DNA of 52,347 bases from an uncultured Granulosicoccaceae bacterium (GCA_937922945.1 CAKZUP010000109.1:1-52347); one strand, 5' to 3'. Shown: positions 8,543 through 18,295, counted from the stretch's first letter. Numbers and translations are program-made. Notes: generated from the sequence alone by a model not told the origin.

Positions 8543-9549
8543 GCGCTTGTGCCCCAGTGCATATCGATATGGTCGATGAGCGGTACGCATAAATTCATGA
8601 GTAGTACAGCAAAGGCGAATCCTTCAGGGTAACCCCCAAACTCTCTGATGATAAAGCACAGCGCGCCAATGCCTGCGCCGAAGACCAATCGGCCACGGTT
8701 GCTACTGGCAGCGGTTACCGGGTCGGTCGCTATAAAGAAAGCACCCAACATCAGTGCGCCGGAAAAAACCGAGAGATACCAAGGTACATTTTGCGCTGAA
8801 AAAAGCAGTGAGCACAGAGCAAAGCTCAGAATGACTGAGGCAGGTATGTGCCATTGGATAATGCGTCGGTATAACAACAATAATCCGCCGAGTAAAAATG
8901 CAAGGTTTGTCCATACCCAGCCTGAGCTGATAAATTGTTGTTGCGCCAAATTCTGATCAACCGATAGCCCCTGCATTTTCAGGGTGCGAAGATGCTCCAA
9001 TGGAGTGGCGCGAGTGATACCATCCCAGTCGATCAGTAAATTCGGATTGAGCAAATCCAACGAAAGCTTTGCATTAAGCAGGTGCCCGAGTGTCAACTGA
9101 TTGAGTAGGTCGGGAGCGCTCCATAGCGTCATGGTTTGCGGAAACGAAACCAGTAGCGCAGCATAGCCGACCATCGCCGGGTTAAACGGATTGTTACCTA
9201 AGCCGCCGTACACTTGCTTACCCAGCATAACCATAATAAAAACGCCGACGGCGAGTTGCCAGAAAGGCAGTAGCGGAGGCACTGCCAATGCCAGTAGTAC
9301 TGCAGCGACCACTATGCTGCCATCTTGTACACCGCCATGGATGGCTTGGCCTCGCCAATAAAGCGCCAAAGCTTCGAACACAACAGCCAGTACGGCAGCC
9401 AAAGCGATGTTGAAAAAGACAAGGGGGCTAATGAACCAGGCATAGACGAATACGCCGGGCAACAGGGCTGCCAGTACCCAAAGCATAATGTGCTGTGTAT
9501 TCAGCGTTTTTAGGCTAACGGCCTGCGTGTCCAGAATAGGCTTTAGCAT
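8539..9549 (-). CDS. rnfD: Rnf electron transport complex subunit RnfD
   Basis: This 336-residue inner-membrane subunit is related to NqrB, with about nine helices. GNNPFNPAMVGYA is the conserved family loop. The covalent FMN site falls in DGITRATPLEHL (threonine before PL). The usual small residue before AT is an arginine here, which is worth noting because most family members read S/T-G-A-T. The C-terminal DPVTAASS and GFAFAVLLMNLCVPLID segments are also conserved. The ATG overlaps the rnfC stop by one base (TAATG), and the stop overlaps rnfG. Confidence 0.96.
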   Translation of the reverse strand: MLKPILDTQAVSLKTLNTQHIMLWVLAALLPGVFVYAWFISPLVFFNIALAAVLAVVFEALALYWRGQAIHGGVQDGSIVVAAVLLALAVPPLLPFWQLAVGVFIMVMLGKQVYGGLGNNPFNPAMVGYAALLVSFPQTMTLWSAPDLLNQLTLGHLLNAKLSLDLLNPNLLIDWDGITRATPLEHLRTLKMQGLSVDQNLAQQQFISSGWVWTNLAFLLGGLLLLYRRIIQWHIPASVILSFALCSLLFSAQNVPWYLSVFSGALMLGAFFIATDPVTAASSNRGRLVFGAGIGALCFIIREFGGYPEGFAFAVLLMNLCVPLIDHIDMHWGTSA

Positions 9550-11144
9550 TAATCTTTGCTCGACTTCTGCTTTGTTCGTGCGCGCTCAAGCGCAGCCTTA
9601 ATACGGTCTGTATTGGTTTTCTTGTCTTGCGATTTTACCGCTTGCTTGCGTTTCTCAATGGCCGCCTTTCTGTCTGCTTCGCGTTGCTTTAACCGTTCTT
9701 CTCTGTTTTTAAACCGTTGCTCGGCTTCATCTGCCTTTTGGTTCTGCTCAGATAAAAACCGTGCCGTTGATTTTGCGTATCGAAACGTTTCGGTTAATTT
9801 GATTGACGCAGGACACACCAGATCGCAGCAACCGCATTCTATACAGGCAGCAAGATTTAATTGTGCACATTTATCATGATCTTCACTTTGTGCGTACCAG
9901 TGTAATTGTTGCGGTAGCAGTTTGACTGGACACACATCGGCGCATTGCCCGCATCGTATACAGGGTTGTGCTGGCGTTTCAATAAACGCGGCTTCGGCCA
10001 GTATGCAATTCGTGTTGGCCGTTATCGGGGCGTTTAGCGAATGTAAGTCGAAACCACTGAGTGGACCACCTGCTCTAATGCGGGTGTGGGCATTGTCTGG
10101 TGTGTTATCAGTTGCGCTTAAAACGAAGTTTACCGGTGTGCCAAAGCGTACGCGCACATTGCATGGGTTGCGCATATTGCTACCGCCAAGGGAGACCACT
10201 CTGGAATCAAGCGCCTGATTGCGCTCTACCATTTGCCACAGCGCGTGAGCTGTACCAATATTTATGCATACAATACCGTGTTCGCTTGGCGTGGTTTGGC
10301 TTTTGGTGGTTGGACTGTTGGCGTTTCGATATGCCAAACGCTTACCGGTCACCACTTCAATAAGCGTGGTCTCAGCGCCAGTGGGGTAGCGAGTGGGAAT
10401 AGTCATTATCGCTGCATTCACATCGAACGTGTTAATGGCCTCGCTGAGCTGTTGTTGTGCCAGCGGCTTGGAATCTTCTATGGCAATAATGCATTGCTGA
10501 CACTGTGTTAGCTGCACCAATGTTTCAATGCCTAATGCTATAGCCTCTGGCTCTGCCAACATAAGCGCTTCGTCGCAGGCAATTTCCGGTTCACACTCCG
10601 CGGCGTTAATAATCAGCGTATGAATACCATTGTTCGCAGATTTTATTTTATGAAGAGTCGGGAAGCCGGCTCCACCCAAGCCAACCAGGGCCGCTTGTTC
10701 CAGCGTTTCAATTGGCTGTTCAGCGAAGCTGTTAATCATGGCTTGCGCAGCTTTTGCAGAGGGAATCGATACGGGTGGGTTCTCGGAATTGTTAGCGTGA
10801 GTATCGATAACAACCGAATTGACGCTTAAACCTCCGGGATGAATAAATTCGCAAGGCTCTATAACTGATACGGTGCCATAGGCTGGTGAAATAATCCCCG
10901 GTGCGATGATTTGCCCACGTGACACGGTTTGCTGAATGTTCACCAGCGGTTCTATGTTGTTCTTGTGGTAGTCAATAAGCGGAACCACCAATTTTGCTGG
11001 CAACGGCAGTTCTTTAATACCGGTTGAATTAAACCGCGTTAATGCGCGTTTGCTGGTGTCAAGCTTTAAACCGCCATGAAAGCTGAACGGTGCCCTTGGC
11101 TTTTCGGCAGAAAATTGCTTGCGCCATGCGTTGCGCACACGCAT
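9549..11144 (-). CDS. rnfC: Rnf electron transport complex subunit RnfC
   Basis: RnfC is the peripheral NADH/FMN-binding subunit, related to Nqo1 and NqrA. The protein (531 residues from the ATG at 11144) has the N-terminal FHGGLKL motif, a glycine-rich nucleotide loop GLGGAGFPT (about 155-163), and the AAECEPEIACDE segment. Two ferredoxin-type clusters follow, with cysteines at about 395-405 (CIRCGQCADVCP) and 434-444 (CIECGCCDLVCP). The tail after about 455 is a charged Lys/Glu/Arg-rich coiled coil of about 75 residues, as in many gammaproteobacterial RnfC proteins. The start was chosen because TAATG overlaps the rnfB stop. An open frame continues upstream inside rnfB (to 11249), with an in-frame ATG at 11162. 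Confidence 0.94.
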   Translation of the reverse strand: MRVRNAWRKQFSAEKPRAPFSFHGGLKLDTSKRALTRFNSTGIKELPLPAKLVVPLIDYHKNNIEPLVNIQQTVSRGQIIAPGIISPAYGTVSVIEPCEFIHPGGLSVNSVVIDTHANNSENPPVSIPSAKAAQAMINSFAEQPIETLEQAALVGLGGAGFPTLHKIKSANNGIHTLIINAAECEPEIACDEALMLAEPEAIALGIETLVQLTQCQQCIIAIEDSKPLAQQQLSEAINTFDVNAAIMTIPTRYPTGAETTLIEVVTGKRLAYRNANSPTTKSQTTPSEHGIVCINIGTAHALWQMVERNQALDSRVVSLGGSNMRNPCNVRVRFGTPVNFVLSATDNTPDNAHTRIRAGGPLSGFDLHSLNAPITANTNCILAEAAFIETPAQPCIRCGQCADVCPVKLLPQQLHWYAQSEDHDKCAQLNLAACIECGCCDLVCPASIKLTETFRYAKSTARFLSEQNQKADEAEQRFKNREERLKQREADRKAAIEKRKQAVKSQDKKTNTDRIKAALERARTKQKSSKD

Positions 11145-11698
11145 TACGCTGGGCGGGGCCATTGCCAATCGCTGGTTGAGGTGGCAGGCGACACAAGGTC
11201 GATGCAATCGACCGGACAAGGTGGCAGGCAGAGTTCGCAGCCAGTGCATTGATCGCTTATAACCGTGTGCATCAGTTTGCCCGCGCCAACAATGGCGTCA
11301 ACCGGGCATGCATGAATACATAGAGTGCATCCAATGCAAACGCTCTCATCAATTATCGCAACCTGAATGGGTTTTTGCTCACCACATGAGCTGTCTAGCG
11401 GCAACGCAGTGGTGCCCAGCAGTTCTGCCAGATCGGCAATGGTTCTATCTCCACCTGGCGGACAGCGATTGATGGGCTCACGTTGTTTGATAATAGCGTA
11501 AGCGTAAGGTCGACAACCAGGGTGGCCGCATTGAGCGCATTGTGTTTGCGGTAACAGATTGTTCACTTTTTCAATGAGCTGTTCATCGCCACTGTGTCCT
11601 TCAGTGTTAATCGGGCGTGACAGGCGCGCCAGTGCCGCTCCTATAAACACAAGAGCTGCGAGTAGCACCACCAATCCAACCAGCGCAGGCAATGTCAT
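11144..11698 (-). CDS. rnfB: Rnf electron transport complex subunit RnfB
   Basis: This 184-residue ferredoxin-like subunit has one N-terminal membrane helix ([19 protein letters not shown]). Next come the C..CG..GC..YA motif of the 4Fe-4S 'Fe-S' domain, with its downstream C at RCPPGG, and then two bacterial ferredoxin motifs, [13 protein letters not shown] and [13 protein letters not shown]. That makes three clusters, and RnfB is the electron entry or relay module of the complex. It overlaps rnfA by 4 bases (ATGA) and abuts rnfC. Confidence 0.96.
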   Translation of the reverse strand: MTLPALVGLVVLLAALVFIGAALARLSRPINTEGHSGDEQLIEKVNNLLPQTQCAQCGHPGCRPYAYAIIKQREPINRCPPGGDRTIADLAELLGTTALPLDSSCGEQKPIQVAIIDESVCIGCTLCIHACPVDAIVGAGKLMHTVISDQCTGCELCLPPCPVDCIDLVSPATSTSDWQWPRPA

Positions 11699-12270
11699 GA
11701 TAGCCCGCTAAAACCCATGAACGCTAAGGACATAATGCCAGCGGTGATCAAACCAATGGCATTACCCTTGAACGCGTCGGGCACGTTTGCCCCGTTCAGT
11801 CGTTCGCGCAAAAGCGAAAACAGTACTAATACAAGCGTAAAGCCCAGCGCAGCACCGAATCCAAAAAACACAGCCTCTAGTAACGAGTGGTGTTGACGTG
11901 AGCTTAGCAATGCAACACCCAGCACAGCACAATTGGTTGTAATGAGTGGGAGGTACAAACCCAACACTCGGTGTAGTAGCGGGCTGCGTTGCCGAATAAC
12001 GATTTCGGCGAACTGAACGACGATGGCGATAATCAGGATAAAGCTCAGTGTGCGCAAGTAGGTGAGATCGTACGGCTGCAGTAGCCAATGATCGATCAGA
12101 AAACTCAGTGCTGATGCAAGGGTGAGCACGAAAGTGGTTGCCAAACCCATGCCCACGGCGGTTTCCAGCGTCCGGGACACGCCCATGAACGGGCAGAGTC
12201 CCAGGAACTGGGTAAGAACGAAATTATTGACCAATACGGTTGTCAATAATATGAGCGCATATTCGCTCAT
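11695..12270 (-). CDS. rnfA: Rnf electron transport complex subunit RnfA
   Basis: RnfA is a 191-residue six-helix membrane subunit. [18 protein letters not shown] and [14 protein letters not shown] are the conserved paired helices with their iron-binding cysteines, mirrored in RnfE. The gene begins 9 bases after metG ends, so the whole rnf set is probably transcribed from upstream of metG, or from a promoter inside metG. Confidence 0.96.
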   Translation of the reverse strand: MSEYALILLTTVLVNNFVLTQFLGLCPFMGVSRTLETAVGMGLATTFVLTLASALSFLIDHWLLQPYDLTYLRTLSFILIIAIVVQFAEIVIRQRSPLLHRVLGLYLPLITTNCAVLGVALLSSRQHHSLLEAVFFGFGAALGFTLVLVLFSLLRERLNGANVPDAFKGNAIGLITAGIMSLAFMGFSGLS

Positions 12271-12279
12271 CAGCCTGAC

Positions 12280-14313
12280 TCACTTAGCTCGCATGCCAGC
12301 AGTGGCTCCATCGTCCGGCGATAGGATAAACAACTCGCTGCCACCGGGCCCCGCGGCCAGCACCATTCCAGAAGACACACCAAAGCGCATTTTACGCGGT
12401 TTCAAATTGGCCACCATAACGGTCTGTCGTCCGATAAGCTCGACCGGATCGTACGCAGCCTTAATGCCTGCAAACACAGTGCGGGTGTCTACGCCGATAT
12501 CGAGCGTTAGCTCGACCAGTTTATCCGCGCCATCAACTGGTTTGGCATCCACGATGGTGGCAATTCGCAAATCGATTTTTTCAAAATCACCAATCTCGAT
12601 TTCAGGTTTTATCGGCTCGCAATTGGCAGCGCTTGCAGAACCTGCTGCAGTATCAGCCTGTGCTGCTTTGTTCTGCTCAGCCGTTGCAGCCATGAGTTTT
12701 TCAATTTGCGCAGGTTCAACCCGCGTCATCAGGGGTTTGAACTTTTCAATTTTATGGTTGAGAAGTGGCTGCGCAAGAGAGTCGAGCGTAAGTTCTGTAT
12801 TCAGAAACTGTTCGGTTTTTTGCGCAAGCTCAGGAACCACCGGGCTAAGGTAGGTCATGATGATGCGAAAATAATTCAGACCAACGGTGCAGATGGCTTG
12901 TACCTCATCGCGTTTGCCGTCCTGTTTTATTTTTACCCACGGCTCAGCATCGTTGATATACGTGTTCGCGTGTTCTGCCAGCAACATAATCTCGCGCATG
13001 GCTTTGCCGTATTCACGTTGCTCATAGAGTTCGCATATCGGCTGTTTTGCATTAACGAGCTTGTCGTAATCACCTTGGAGTTCCGCGGGGAATTCGCTGC
13101 TTAACTTGCCGTCGAATTGTTTGGAAATAAATCCTGCGCATCGGCTGGCAATATTGACGACTTTACCAACAAGATCCGAATTAACACGTGCGACAAAATC
13201 GTCAAGGTTCAGGTTCAGATCGGTCACACTGCTATTGAGCTTGCAGGCATAGTAATAGCGCAGATATTCCGGCTGCAAATGTTCAAGCCACGTTGATGCA
13301 GATACAAACGTACCCCGAGATTTAGACATTTTTGCGTCATCGAGCATCAGAAAGCCGTGACAGAAAACGCCGGTCGGTTTTCGAAAACCTGCGCCCTGGA
13401 GCATGGCGGGCCAGAACAGGCAGTGGAAGTTAATGATGTCTTTACCAATAAAATGATAAAGCTCGACATCGGAGTTTTCTTTCCAGCTGTCCTCGAAGTT
13501 TTCGCCGGTGCGCTTGGTCAGGTTCAGATGACTGGCAATGTAGCCAATGGGTGCATCGAGCCAAACGTAGAAGTATTTGCCCGGCGCGTTTGGAATCTCG
13601 AAGCCGAAGTAAGGGGCATTGCGCGAGATATCCCAGTTTTGTAAACCATCGTCGAGCCATTCTTTAAGTTTGTTGCCAACTTCATCCTGTACCGCAGGCC
13701 CTGCTGTCCAGTGTTTAAGCATCTCGCTGAATTCGCTTAAGGCAAAAAAGTGTTGTTCAGAATCACGTAGCTCCGGTGTGGTGCCTGATACTTGCGATAC
13801 TGGATCTTTTAATTCGGTCGCATCGTAGGTGGCACTACAGGATTCGCAGTTATCGCCATATTGGTCGGCAGTGCCGCAATTGGGGCACACTCCCTTGACG
13901 TAGCGATCTGGGAGAAACATGTTTTCTTTGGCATCGTAGAGTTGCTTGATGGTCTTCTTGACAATGAAGCCTGCATCGTTGAGCTTGTTGTAGATAAGCT
14001 CTGACATCTCCTTGTTTTCATCCGAGTGGGTCGTGTGGAAATTATCCGGCGACAGTAAAAAGCCTGCGATGTCGCGCTCGTGCGAGGCCTTCATTTTTTC
14101 AATGAGCTCTTCGGGGGTAATGCCATCTTTTTGCGCGCGCAGCATAATCGGCGTGCCGTGCGCATCGTCGGCCCACACCCACTGGCACTGATTGCCCATC
14201 AGGCGCTGATAGCGGACCCAGATATCGGTCTGAATGTACTCAAGCAGGTGGCCTATGTGCAGCTCACCATTCGCGTACGGCAGGGCGCTTGTAACCAGAA
14301 TCTTGCGGCTCAT
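12280..14313 (-). CDS. metG: Methionyl-tRNA synthetase
   Basis: This class I synthetase charges tRNA-Met. From the ATG at 14313 it is 677 residues, the same length as the Escherichia coli enzyme. An upstream GTG at 14334 is possible but less likely. Features in order: the HIGH-type motif in PYANGELHIGHLLEY, a zinc knuckle CPNCGTADQYGDNCESC, the KMSKSRGTF loop, the anticodon-binding helical domain, a linker rich in Ala and Gln, and a C-terminal EMAP-like tRNA-binding OB fold (about 575-677; DLRIATIVDA). It runs divergently from apbC and directly into rnfA. Confidence 0.98.
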   Translation of the reverse strand: MSRKILVTSALPYANGELHIGHLLEYIQTDIWVRYQRLMGNQCQWVWADDAHGTPIMLRAQKDGITPEELIEKMKASHERDIAGFLLSPDNFHTTHSDENKEMSELIYNKLNDAGFIVKKTIKQLYDAKENMFLPDRYVKGVCPNCGTADQYGDNCESCSATYDATELKDPVSQVSGTTPELRDSEQHFFALSEFSEMLKHWTAGPAVQDEVGNKLKEWLDDGLQNWDISRNAPYFGFEIPNAPGKYFYVWLDAPIGYIASHLNLTKRTGENFEDSWKENSDVELYHFIGKDIINFHCLFWPAMLQGAGFRKPTGVFCHGFLMLDDAKMSKSRGTFVSASTWLEHLQPEYLRYYYACKLNSSVTDLNLNLDDFVARVNSDLVGKVVNIASRCAGFISKQFDGKLSSEFPAELQGDYDKLVNAKQPICELYEQREYGKAMREIMLLAEHANTYINDAEPWVKIKQDGKRDEVQAICTVGLNYFRIIMTYLSPVVPELAQKTEQFLNTELTLDSLAQPLLNHKIEKFKPLMTRVEPAQIEKLMAATAEQNKAAQADTAAGSASAANCEPIKPEIEIGDFEKIDLRIATIVDAKPVDGADKLVELTLDIGVDTRTVFAGIKAAYDPVELIGRQTVMVANLKPRKMRFGVSSGMVLAAGPGGSELFILSPDDGATAGMRAK

Positions 14314-14476
14314 TCTTGTATTGCTTCTCTTCACTTAAATTAAGCTTTACTAATTCTGCCGGGTTTTGGCCCGTTCATTAGCAAAGTGGCAGCAGCGTTC
14401 AGGGACGCAACTGTGTATAGTCAGGGGTTCGATCCAATAGTCTAACAGCCCACCGTCATGGGAGCTACGCAACAAC

Positions 14477-15565
14477 ATGTCTGATTTATCTCGCGAGAAT
14501 ATCGAGCAGGTGCTCAACGCATTCGAAGACCCGAATTTGCAAACCACGTTAGGTGCTGCCAAAGCAGTTAGCGATATCCAGATCAACGACGACACCGTCA
14601 CAGTCTCATTGACGATGCCATATCCGTGCGCCGTGTATGCCAGCAGCTTACGCGAAGATTTGCAGGAAAAGCTGGCGGCGGCCGGTGTGCCCAAAGCGAA
14701 CATTGAAATTAGCCAAAATATTACAGCGCACTCGGTCCAGCATGGCGTGAAGCGCTTGAAAAATGTGAAAAACATCATCGCTGTGGCCTCTGGCAAGGGT
14801 GGGGTTGGAAAATCCACCACATCGGTCAATCTGGCGCTGGCGCTGGCCGCAGAGGGTGCAACGGTTGGGTTGCTGGACGCTGACATTTACGGGCCAAGCC
14901 AGCCGCGCATGATGGGCTTGTCCGGTCAGCCAGAATCTGAGGATGGCAAAACTCTGCAACCCATGGAAAATTATGGTGTTCAGACTATGTCCATCGGTTT
15001 TCTGATCGATGAAGAGACACCAATGATCTGGCGTGGCCCCATGGTCACGCAGGCGCTTGAGCAGCTGTTGAACGACACTCAATGGAGAGATCTTGATTAT
15101 TTGCTGATCGATCTGCCACCGGGTACCGGCGATACACAGCTGACGCTTGCGCAGAAAGTGCCGGTTAGTGGTGCAATCATTGTCACCACCCCACAAGATA
15201 TAGCGCTGCTGGATGCGCGCAAAGGCCTGAAAATGTTCGAGAAGGTCGATATTCCTATTCTGGGGATTGTGGAGAATATGTCCACGCACATCTGTAGCAA
15301 CTGTTCGCATGAAGAGCATATTTTTGGAGAAGGCGGTGGTCAGGCAATGGCATCCGAAGCGGGGGTGAACCTGTTGGGTTCCTTGCCACTGGAATTGCGC
15401 ATTCGCCAGCAAGCCGACAGCGGCAACCCGACGGTGGTGGCTGAGCCAGATTGCCGTGCTTCTGAGATTTATCGTGAAATTGCCCGTAAGGCGGCAGCTC
15501 GCTTAGCCAGGCAGGCCAAGGATTACAGCGCCAGTTTTCCAAACATTGTCATTCAAAGCACCTAG
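14477..15565 (+). CDS. apbC: Iron-sulfur cluster carrier protein ApbC/Mrp
   Basis: This is a 362-residue P-loop ATPase of the Mrp/Nbp35 group. Residues 1-90 form a MIP18/DUF59-like domain. The deviant Walker A GKGGVGKSTTS is at 106-116, DADIYGPSQPRMMG follows, and the cluster-binding CSNC has cysteines at 273 and 276. It binds a 4Fe-4S cluster at the dimer interface and passes it to apoenzymes in the cytoplasm, a sensible neighbour for the Fe-S rich Rnf subunits. It is divergent from metG (163-base gap). The shared intergenic region probably carries both promoters, but I could not define them convincingly. Confidence 0.96.
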   Translation: MSDLSRENIEQVLNAFEDPNLQTTLGAAKAVSDIQINDDTVTVSLTMPYPCAVYASSLREDLQEKLAAAGVPKANIEISQNITAHSVQHGVKRLKNVKNIIAVASGKGGVGKSTTSVNLALALAAEGATVGLLDADIYGPSQPRMMGLSGQPESEDGKTLQPMENYGVQTMSIGFLIDEETPMIWRGPMVTQALEQLLNDTQWRDLDYLLIDLPPGTGDTQLTLAQKVPVSGAIIVTTPQDIALLDARKGLKMFEKVDIPILGIVENMSTHICSNCSHEEHIFGEGGGQAMASEAGVNLLGSLPLELRIRQQADSGNPTVVAEPDCRASEIYREIARKAAARLARQAKDYSASFPNIVIQST

Positions 15566-15604
15566 TCGATAGGGCATTCAACACGTACACGCTATAGCAA
15601 TGTT

Positions 15605-16174
15605 ATGAGTATTAAGTCAGACAAGTGGATTCGGCGTATGGCTGAATCCAATAAAATGATAGAGCCGTTTGAATCGGGCCAGGTTCGCGTTGATAAAGAC
15701 GATCAACGCATCGTTTCATTTGGCACGTCGAGCTATGGGTACGACGTCAGGTGTGCTGATGAATTCAAGATCTTCACCAATATCAATCACGCCGTTGTTG
15801 ACCCTAAAGCGTTTGACCCCGATAGCTTTGTGGATTTAAAAGCCGACACCTGCATCATTCCACCCAATTCTTTTGCATTGGCAAGAACCGTAGAATACTT
15901 TCGTATTCCTCGCAGCGTATTAACCGTGTGTTTAGGTAAATCAACCTACGCCCGCTGCGGAATCATTGTGAATGTCACGCCACTTGAGCCGGAATGGGAA
16001 GGCCACGTAACGCTGGAGTTTTCCAATACAACGCCTTTGCCAGCAAAAATCTACGCCAATGAAGGTGTTGCGCAAATGCTGTTTTTCGAAAGTGATGAAG
16101 TCTGTGAAACGTCTTATCGGGACCGTGGTGGAAAGTACCAAGGGCAAACAGGTGTCACACTGCCCAAAACTTAA
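15605..16174 (+). CDS. dcd: dCTP deaminase
   Basis: This 189-residue homotrimeric enzyme turns dCTP into dUTP, the source of dUMP for thymidylate synthesis. It carries the family signature [10 protein letters not shown], then [20 protein letters not shown] with the catalytic Glu, and the C-terminal [10 protein letters not shown] lid. Length is typical (about 188-193). The gene follows apbC by 39 bases and may be co-transcribed. No clear SD is visible before the ATG at 15605. Confidence 0.97.
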   Translation: MSIKSDKWIRRMAESNKMIEPFESGQVRVDKDDQRIVSFGTSSYGYDVRCADEFKIFTNINHAVVDPKAFDPDSFVDLKADTCIIPPNSFALARTVEYFRIPRSVLTVCLGKSTYARCGIIVNVTPLEPEWEGHVTLEFSNTTPLPAKIYANEGVAQMLFFESDEVCETSYRDRGGKYQGQTGVTLPKT

Positions 16175-16296
16175 AATTTGCTCGGCGTCATGTAGTAGGC
16201 TTAACGAGAATTGGCATTTTTCAGGCTTCCATTTGCCAGCTACCCTAGTCATTGCGTAGAGTAGTGCCTAGAAAATAAAACGACAAAGAACACTCG

Positions 16297-16779
16297 ATGA
16301 TTGATTGTGATGGCTATCGCTTGAACGTGGGCATAATCCTGAGTAATGATCAGGGTAAGGTGTTCTGGGCGCGCCGTGTCGGTCAGGATGCCTGGCAGTT
16401 TCCTCAAGGCGGAATCGACAAGGAAGAAACGCCCGAGCAGGCGATGTACAGAGAGCTTCAGGAAGAAACCGGGCTCGGACCCAAAGATGTGCAAGTGCTG
16501 GGATGTACCGAGGGGTGGCTGCGCTACCGTCTGCCTAAGCGCTTCGTACGACGAAACCAGTCTCCCGTGTGTATTGGACAGAAGCAAATCTGGTTCATGC
16601 TTCGCATGGTTAGCGCTGAGAGCTCGTTTAACCTCGCGGCAGGCGATAAGCCGGAGTTTGACTCCTGGCGCTGGATTGATTACTGGGAGCCCAGTAAACG
16701 CGTGATTTTTTTCAAGCGCAAAGTGTATAAGCTGGCGCTCAAGGAGCTTGAGCCCTTGCTCGAGACAAGCACAGGTTAA
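16297..16779 (+). CDS. rppH: RNA pyrophosphohydrolase RppH
   Basis: This 160-residue Nudix hydrolase starts [15 protein letters not shown], the diagnostic N-terminus of RppH. The Nudix box, [20 protein letters not shown], at about 38-60 has the full set of catalytic glutamates. Later blocks include W..Y.LPKR..R and the [10 protein letters not shown] substrate wall. RppH removes pyrophosphate from 5'-triphosphate mRNA ends and triggers RNase E decay. In many gammaproteobacteria ptsP follows; here a tandem repeat and an unrelated gene on the other strand follow instead. Confidence 0.97.
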   Translation: MIDCDGYRLNVGIILSNDQGKVFWARRVGQDAWQFPQGGIDKEETPEQAMYRELQEETGLGPKDVQVLGCTEGWLRYRLPKRFVRRNQSPVCIGQKQIWFMLRMVSAESSFNLAAGDKPEFDSWRWIDYWEPSKRVIFFKRKVYKLALKELEPLLETSTG

Positions 16780-16829
16780 CTGGCCAGATTATTGGGCCAG
16801 ATTAATTGTCTATGTTAGAAGGTCAGCAG

Positions 16830-16906
16830 CTTGGAAGGTCAGCTTGGAAGGTCAGCTTGGAAGGTCAGCTTGGAAGATCAGCTTGGAAGATTAGCTTGTA
16901 AGATCA
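16830..16906. repeat. 13-bp tandem repeat, about six units
   Basis: Six head-to-tail copies of CTTGGAAGGTCAG run from 16830. The first three are identical, and the last three drift (GATCAG, GATTAG, then CTTGTAAGATCA). A partial degenerate copy, TTAGAAGGTCAG, stands at about 16815. It lies between the rppH stop and the convergent thioredoxin-like gene and is not in any coding frame I accept. The 13-base period excludes a coding repeat, and the copies are direct, with no hairpin. Confidence 0.9.
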
Positions 16907-16963
16907 AAAAAGTGCGCCCAATTAGCGGGTAGTCAGCCAGCTATTCTCAATCTGCCACAACCG

Positions 16964-17482
16964 TTAGCTACTTCCAGTCAGCGTTTGAAGGGTTTTTCTG
17001 AACTCTGGCAAATCGATAGCACCCACATACTTCTTAACAAAATCGCCTTTTTGATCAATTAGAAATGCCGTGGGCGTCAGGCGGATATCGCCAAACGATT
17101 CTGAAACCTGCTTATCCAGATCGAGTGCCACCAGAAAAGGCCAATTGAACTGTTCGCTGAGCTCCACCACATCACTGGGTCGGTCGAATGGCATGGCCAC
17201 CGCCACCATCTCAAAGCCTTTTGGCTTGAATTCTTCATAGATTTTCGCCAAATGCGGCATTTCCTTCAGGCAGACGATGCAGCTGGTCGACCAAAAACTC
17301 ACGAGTAACGGTTTGCCAAGCTCCTGTAGTGAGAGTGGATCGGCGGTTTTCAAAGTTTTAAAGCTCACAGACGGAGCTGGACCGTCCATACCGGCATGGT
17401 TGCTGCACGCATTCAACAACAAAGTTGCAGCAAGAGTCACGACTTTTAGCATGCAGCGGGTGTGATAGTGAGGTTTTGCCAT
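16964..17482 (-). CDS. TlpA/ResA-like thioredoxin-fold lipoprotein
   Basis: The protein is 172 residues from the ATG at 17482; an in-frame ATG at 17500 adds six. A hydrophobic lead with the lipobox LLNAC shows it is a lipoprotein facing the periplasm. The thioredoxin fold has the active site SFWSTSCIVCLKEMP (CIVC pair) and the cis-proline loop LTPTAFLID. TlpA/ResA-type proteins reduce disulphides of cytochrome c apoproteins, CuA subunits or other periplasmic thiols. The specific partner cannot be read from the neighbours, which are rppH (convergent) and a barrel gene (divergent). Confidence 0.92.
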   Translation of the reverse strand: MAKPHYHTRCMLKVVTLAATLLLNACSNHAGMDGPAPSVSFKTLKTADPLSLQELGKPLLVSFWSTSCIVCLKEMPHLAKIYEEFKPKGFEMVAVAMPFDRPSDVVELSEQFNWPFLVALDLDKQVSESFGDIRLTPTAFLIDQKGDFVKKYVGAIDLPEFRKTLQTLTGSS

Positions 17483-17748
17483 GGTGAGGGCGGCTTTCAT
17501 GTCGCAATCGATCGCTGATTTTCACACAATCCGCGATGGCATGTACGACACAATCCTGACACGTCGTTGTAGTGACGCGTTGGTTTTGTGAACGAGTTGG
17601 CAATGTGGTCTGTTGGACATTTCTTCAGAAATTCGCCAATTGACCGACATTTTTAGTTAGTGCAGGCGGCGAGCAAATCGACTTAGTCATGTTCGCTACT
17701 TCATAAGACTTGTCGAGCACAGGCTTCTGACAAGTAACGGAGAATTTT

Positions 17749-18252
17749 ATGAGAAAGCTTCTCGGCATTGTTGCCTTGAGTTTGGGATTGTTTGCTGGTC
17801 AAGCGCAGGCCGATATCGCCAAGATGTATTACGGCGTTGGCTTTACCGATGGAAAAATGGAGCTGTCCAATGCAGGTGACAAAAGCCTGGGCACTATCAA
17901 TGCGACATTAGGATTCCAACTGATGGACTTTATCGGTCTTGAACTGGAAGTGGGCGCCGCCTCCGACCAAACCGGCAGCATAATCAGTGAGCCGTTGGTT
18001 CAGTATCAGGCTGCTTTGGTCCGTCTGGGCTTTCGCTTTGATCGAGCAGGTTTCTACTTGCTGGGTGGTCAAGCGAGACTCGACATTGATGAAGGACTTA
18101 ACTCGACAGATGCAGGTACTGCCGTAGGTGCGGGTATCAATCTTTTCGGCAATGAAACGACTTCACTCAATTTTCATTATCTCAATATTGATGATGGCAC
18201 GTTCACCACGGCTAGCATCGGTTTTCAATATTACTTCGGTGGCTTCCGGTAG
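17749..18252 (+). CDS. Small outer-membrane beta-barrel protein
   Basis: This 167-residue protein has a clear signal peptide (MRKLLGIVALSLGLFAGQAQA, cleavage after QA). The mature part is a chain of about eight amphipathic strands with alternating aromatics, such as YYGVGF, GLELEVGA, ALVRLGFRF, GFYLLGGQ and SLNFHYLNI, and it ends QYYFGGFR. The last strand with a near-terminal aromatic is a BAM-recognised signal. It belongs to the broad OmpA-like/porin-family small barrels of unknown cargo. An SD (ACGGAG) lies 6 bases upstream, within a 5' leader that holds a 7-bp inverted repeat (ACTTGTC/GACAAGT, 17708-17735). It is co-oriented with the Ig-like gene 43 bases downstream. Confidence 0.88.
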   Translation: MRKLLGIVALSLGLFAGQAQADIAKMYYGVGFTDGKMELSNAGDKSLGTINATLGFQLMDFIGLELEVGAASDQTGSIISEPLVQYQAALVRLGFRFDRAGFYLLGGQARLDIDEGLNSTDAGTAVGAGINLFGNETTSLNFHYLNIDDGTFTTASIGFQYYFGGFR

Positions 18253-18295
18253 AGCTTACTGCAAAGTAGACGAGGCTTAGACTTAGGACATGGAC

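Noticed and set aside
12122..12853. Plus-strand open frame of 243 codons across rnfA and metG
   Set aside because: It is opposite two certain genes and rich in Ser, Ala and Pro in the manner of antisense frames.
14350..14886. Minus-strand open frame of 178 codons opposite apbC
   Set aside because: It is antisense to a certain apbC gene and has no recognisable domain.
14648..15412. Minus-strand open frame of 254 codons inside apbC
   Set aside because: It lies wholly opposite the conserved P-loop gene, and its composition looks like a shadow frame (rich in Gln, His, Cys and Arg).
16815..16906. Possible CRISPR-like array
   Set aside because: The units touch each other with no spacers, are only 13 bases long, and have no cas genes nearby.
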